Made by a program: the position numbers and the translations under genes. A stretch of DNA of 14,272 nucleotides from JBAXSK01 sp044358815. Lineage in GTDB: Bacteria; Cyanobacteriota; Cyanobacteriia; Pseudanabaenales; Pseudanabaenaceae. Below, one piece after another: positions 13,749-14,272 of the stretch; position 1 is the first letter of the stretch, and the number at the start of each line of letters is the position of its first letter. The notes beneath the pieces are model-generated. The model was not told the origin of the DNA. It did not search any database and saw only the letters and a list, made by a program, of their open reading frames with translations. The DNA lies in contig JBIKNH010000111.1 of NCBI GenBank assembly GCA_044358815.1, positions 1 through 14,272 on the forward strand, read 5' to 3'.

Positions 13749-14272
13749 ATGTTAGTCCTCGAAGCAAAACTAAAAGGCAAAACAGAGCAGTACGAATCGC
13801 CTCATCTATGAGGTTGTACTGCTCTGTTTGTGCGTAATAAGGCTTTGAGGCTATGGATGGATGTCAAGGATAGCGATAAGTATGATCTTAATAAACATTG
13901 CGCTGTCTTAGCTAAAGAGTTTGAGTTTGCTAAAAAACTAAACTCGCAAGCCAGACAAGCCAGTGCAGAGAGGGCATGGTCAGCGATAAATCGCTTTTTT
14001 GAGAACTGCAAAAAGAAAGTATCAGGCAAGAAAGGTTTTCCTAAATTTAAGAAGCGTGGTCATTCTGTGGAGTACAAAACTACAGGATGGAAACTTTCTG
14101 AAGACAGGAAATACCTAACCTTAACTGATGGTTTCAAGATTGGCAGACTCAAATTAGTTGGTAGCCGTGACCTTAACTTCTATCAGATTGAGCAGATTAA
14201 ACGTATCAGACTAGTTCGCCGTGCTGATGGTTATTATGCTCAGTTCTGTGTCGATGTGGAGCGGCGCGAAAA
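13749..14272 (+). pseudogene. tnpB: TnpB, RNA-guided nuclease of IS200/IS605-group elements, in-frame stop, 3' end outside window
   Basis: TnpB proteins are RNA-guided DNA nucleases carried by IS200/IS605 and IS607-type elements. The frame opens MLVLEAKLKGKTEQY, the usual N terminus, then meets TGA at 13809-13811. It continues in the same frame without any stop to the window edge: FVRNKALRLWMD, LNSQARQASAERAWSAINRF, then KKGFPKFKKRGHSVEYKTTG and IKRIRLVRRADGYYAQFCVD, all typical of the N-terminal half. The RuvC-like catalytic part and the right-end guide RNA region would lie beyond the window. The stop occurs where homologues have a conserved ~11-residue link, and that spot forms a strong hairpin. 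Unless read through or restarted at GTG 13830 or ATG 13857, the product is truncated. No tnpA is seen upstream. Confidence 0.85.
13780..13829. repeat. Long two-part hairpin inside the tnpB coding region
   Basis: AAACAGAGCAGTAC (13780-13793) is the exact reverse complement of GTACTGCTCTGTTT (13816-13829). Inside it, CCTCAT (13800-13805) and ATGAGG (13808-13813) form a second perfect stem with a 2-base loop. The in-frame TGA sits in the inner right arm. Confidence 0.9.

Noticed and set aside
13622..13837. Open plus-strand frame of 71 codons before tnpB
   Set aside because: It overlaps the histidine-kinase start and runs out of frame through the tnpB N terminus; its residues match no family and the tnpB frame explains the sequence better.

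Overview
The window looks like cyanobacterial chromosome. The genes point that way: a Tic22-family protein, a short RuvC, an Alr4036-type FMN-binding flavoprotein, a small helix-turn-helix protein of a type I know only from cyanobacteria, a NatG/AapQ-like amino-acid permease and a methionyl-tRNA synthetase with a KMGKT loop. GATCCCCC-type palindromic intergenic repeats and weak or absent Shine-Dalgarno sites also fit. The species cannot be fixed from the sequence alone.

Layout, left to right. (1) 1-1525: the 3' part of an amino-acid ABC permease, a GATCCCCC palindromic repeat, then a flavoprotein gene on the minus strand. (2) 1526-3205: a divergent intergenic region with paired direct repeats, an AT-rich membrane acyltransferase and the small HTH protein. 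(3) 3562-6385: housekeeping genes queA (+), ruvC (-) and a Tic22-family gene (-). The ruvC carries an in-frame repeat insertion. (4) 6386-7643: about 1.26 kb without a convincing gene, but with phased repeats, two abutting 12-bp palindromes, a tandem 12-bp repeat, a GACAAGATGTC inverted repeat and a possible antitoxin remnant. (5) 7644-11166: metG (+) and an ABC exporter half-transporter (-), converging on a shared stem-loop.

(6) 11231-12295 is the most interesting part. Two 95-bp direct repeats, exactly 970 bp apart, bracket one small orphan gene. The gene encodes an RNxxxH (HEPN-like) motif. Its stop codon lies inside one end of a 75-nt sequence organised like an integron attC recombination site. 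The segment reads as a single gene cassette without an integrase, placed between mobile-element remnants.

(7) 12328-14272: a response-regulator/histidine-kinase fusion (-), then a TnpB gene of the IS200/IS605 group (+) that leaves the window. Its early coding region is broken by an in-frame TGA lying inside a long, nearly perfect hairpin.

Most genes here are independent housekeeping or transport functions in alternating orientation, so no large operon is evident. The accessory material is concentrated at 1.6-3.2 kb, 6.4-7.6 kb and 11.2-14.3 kb.
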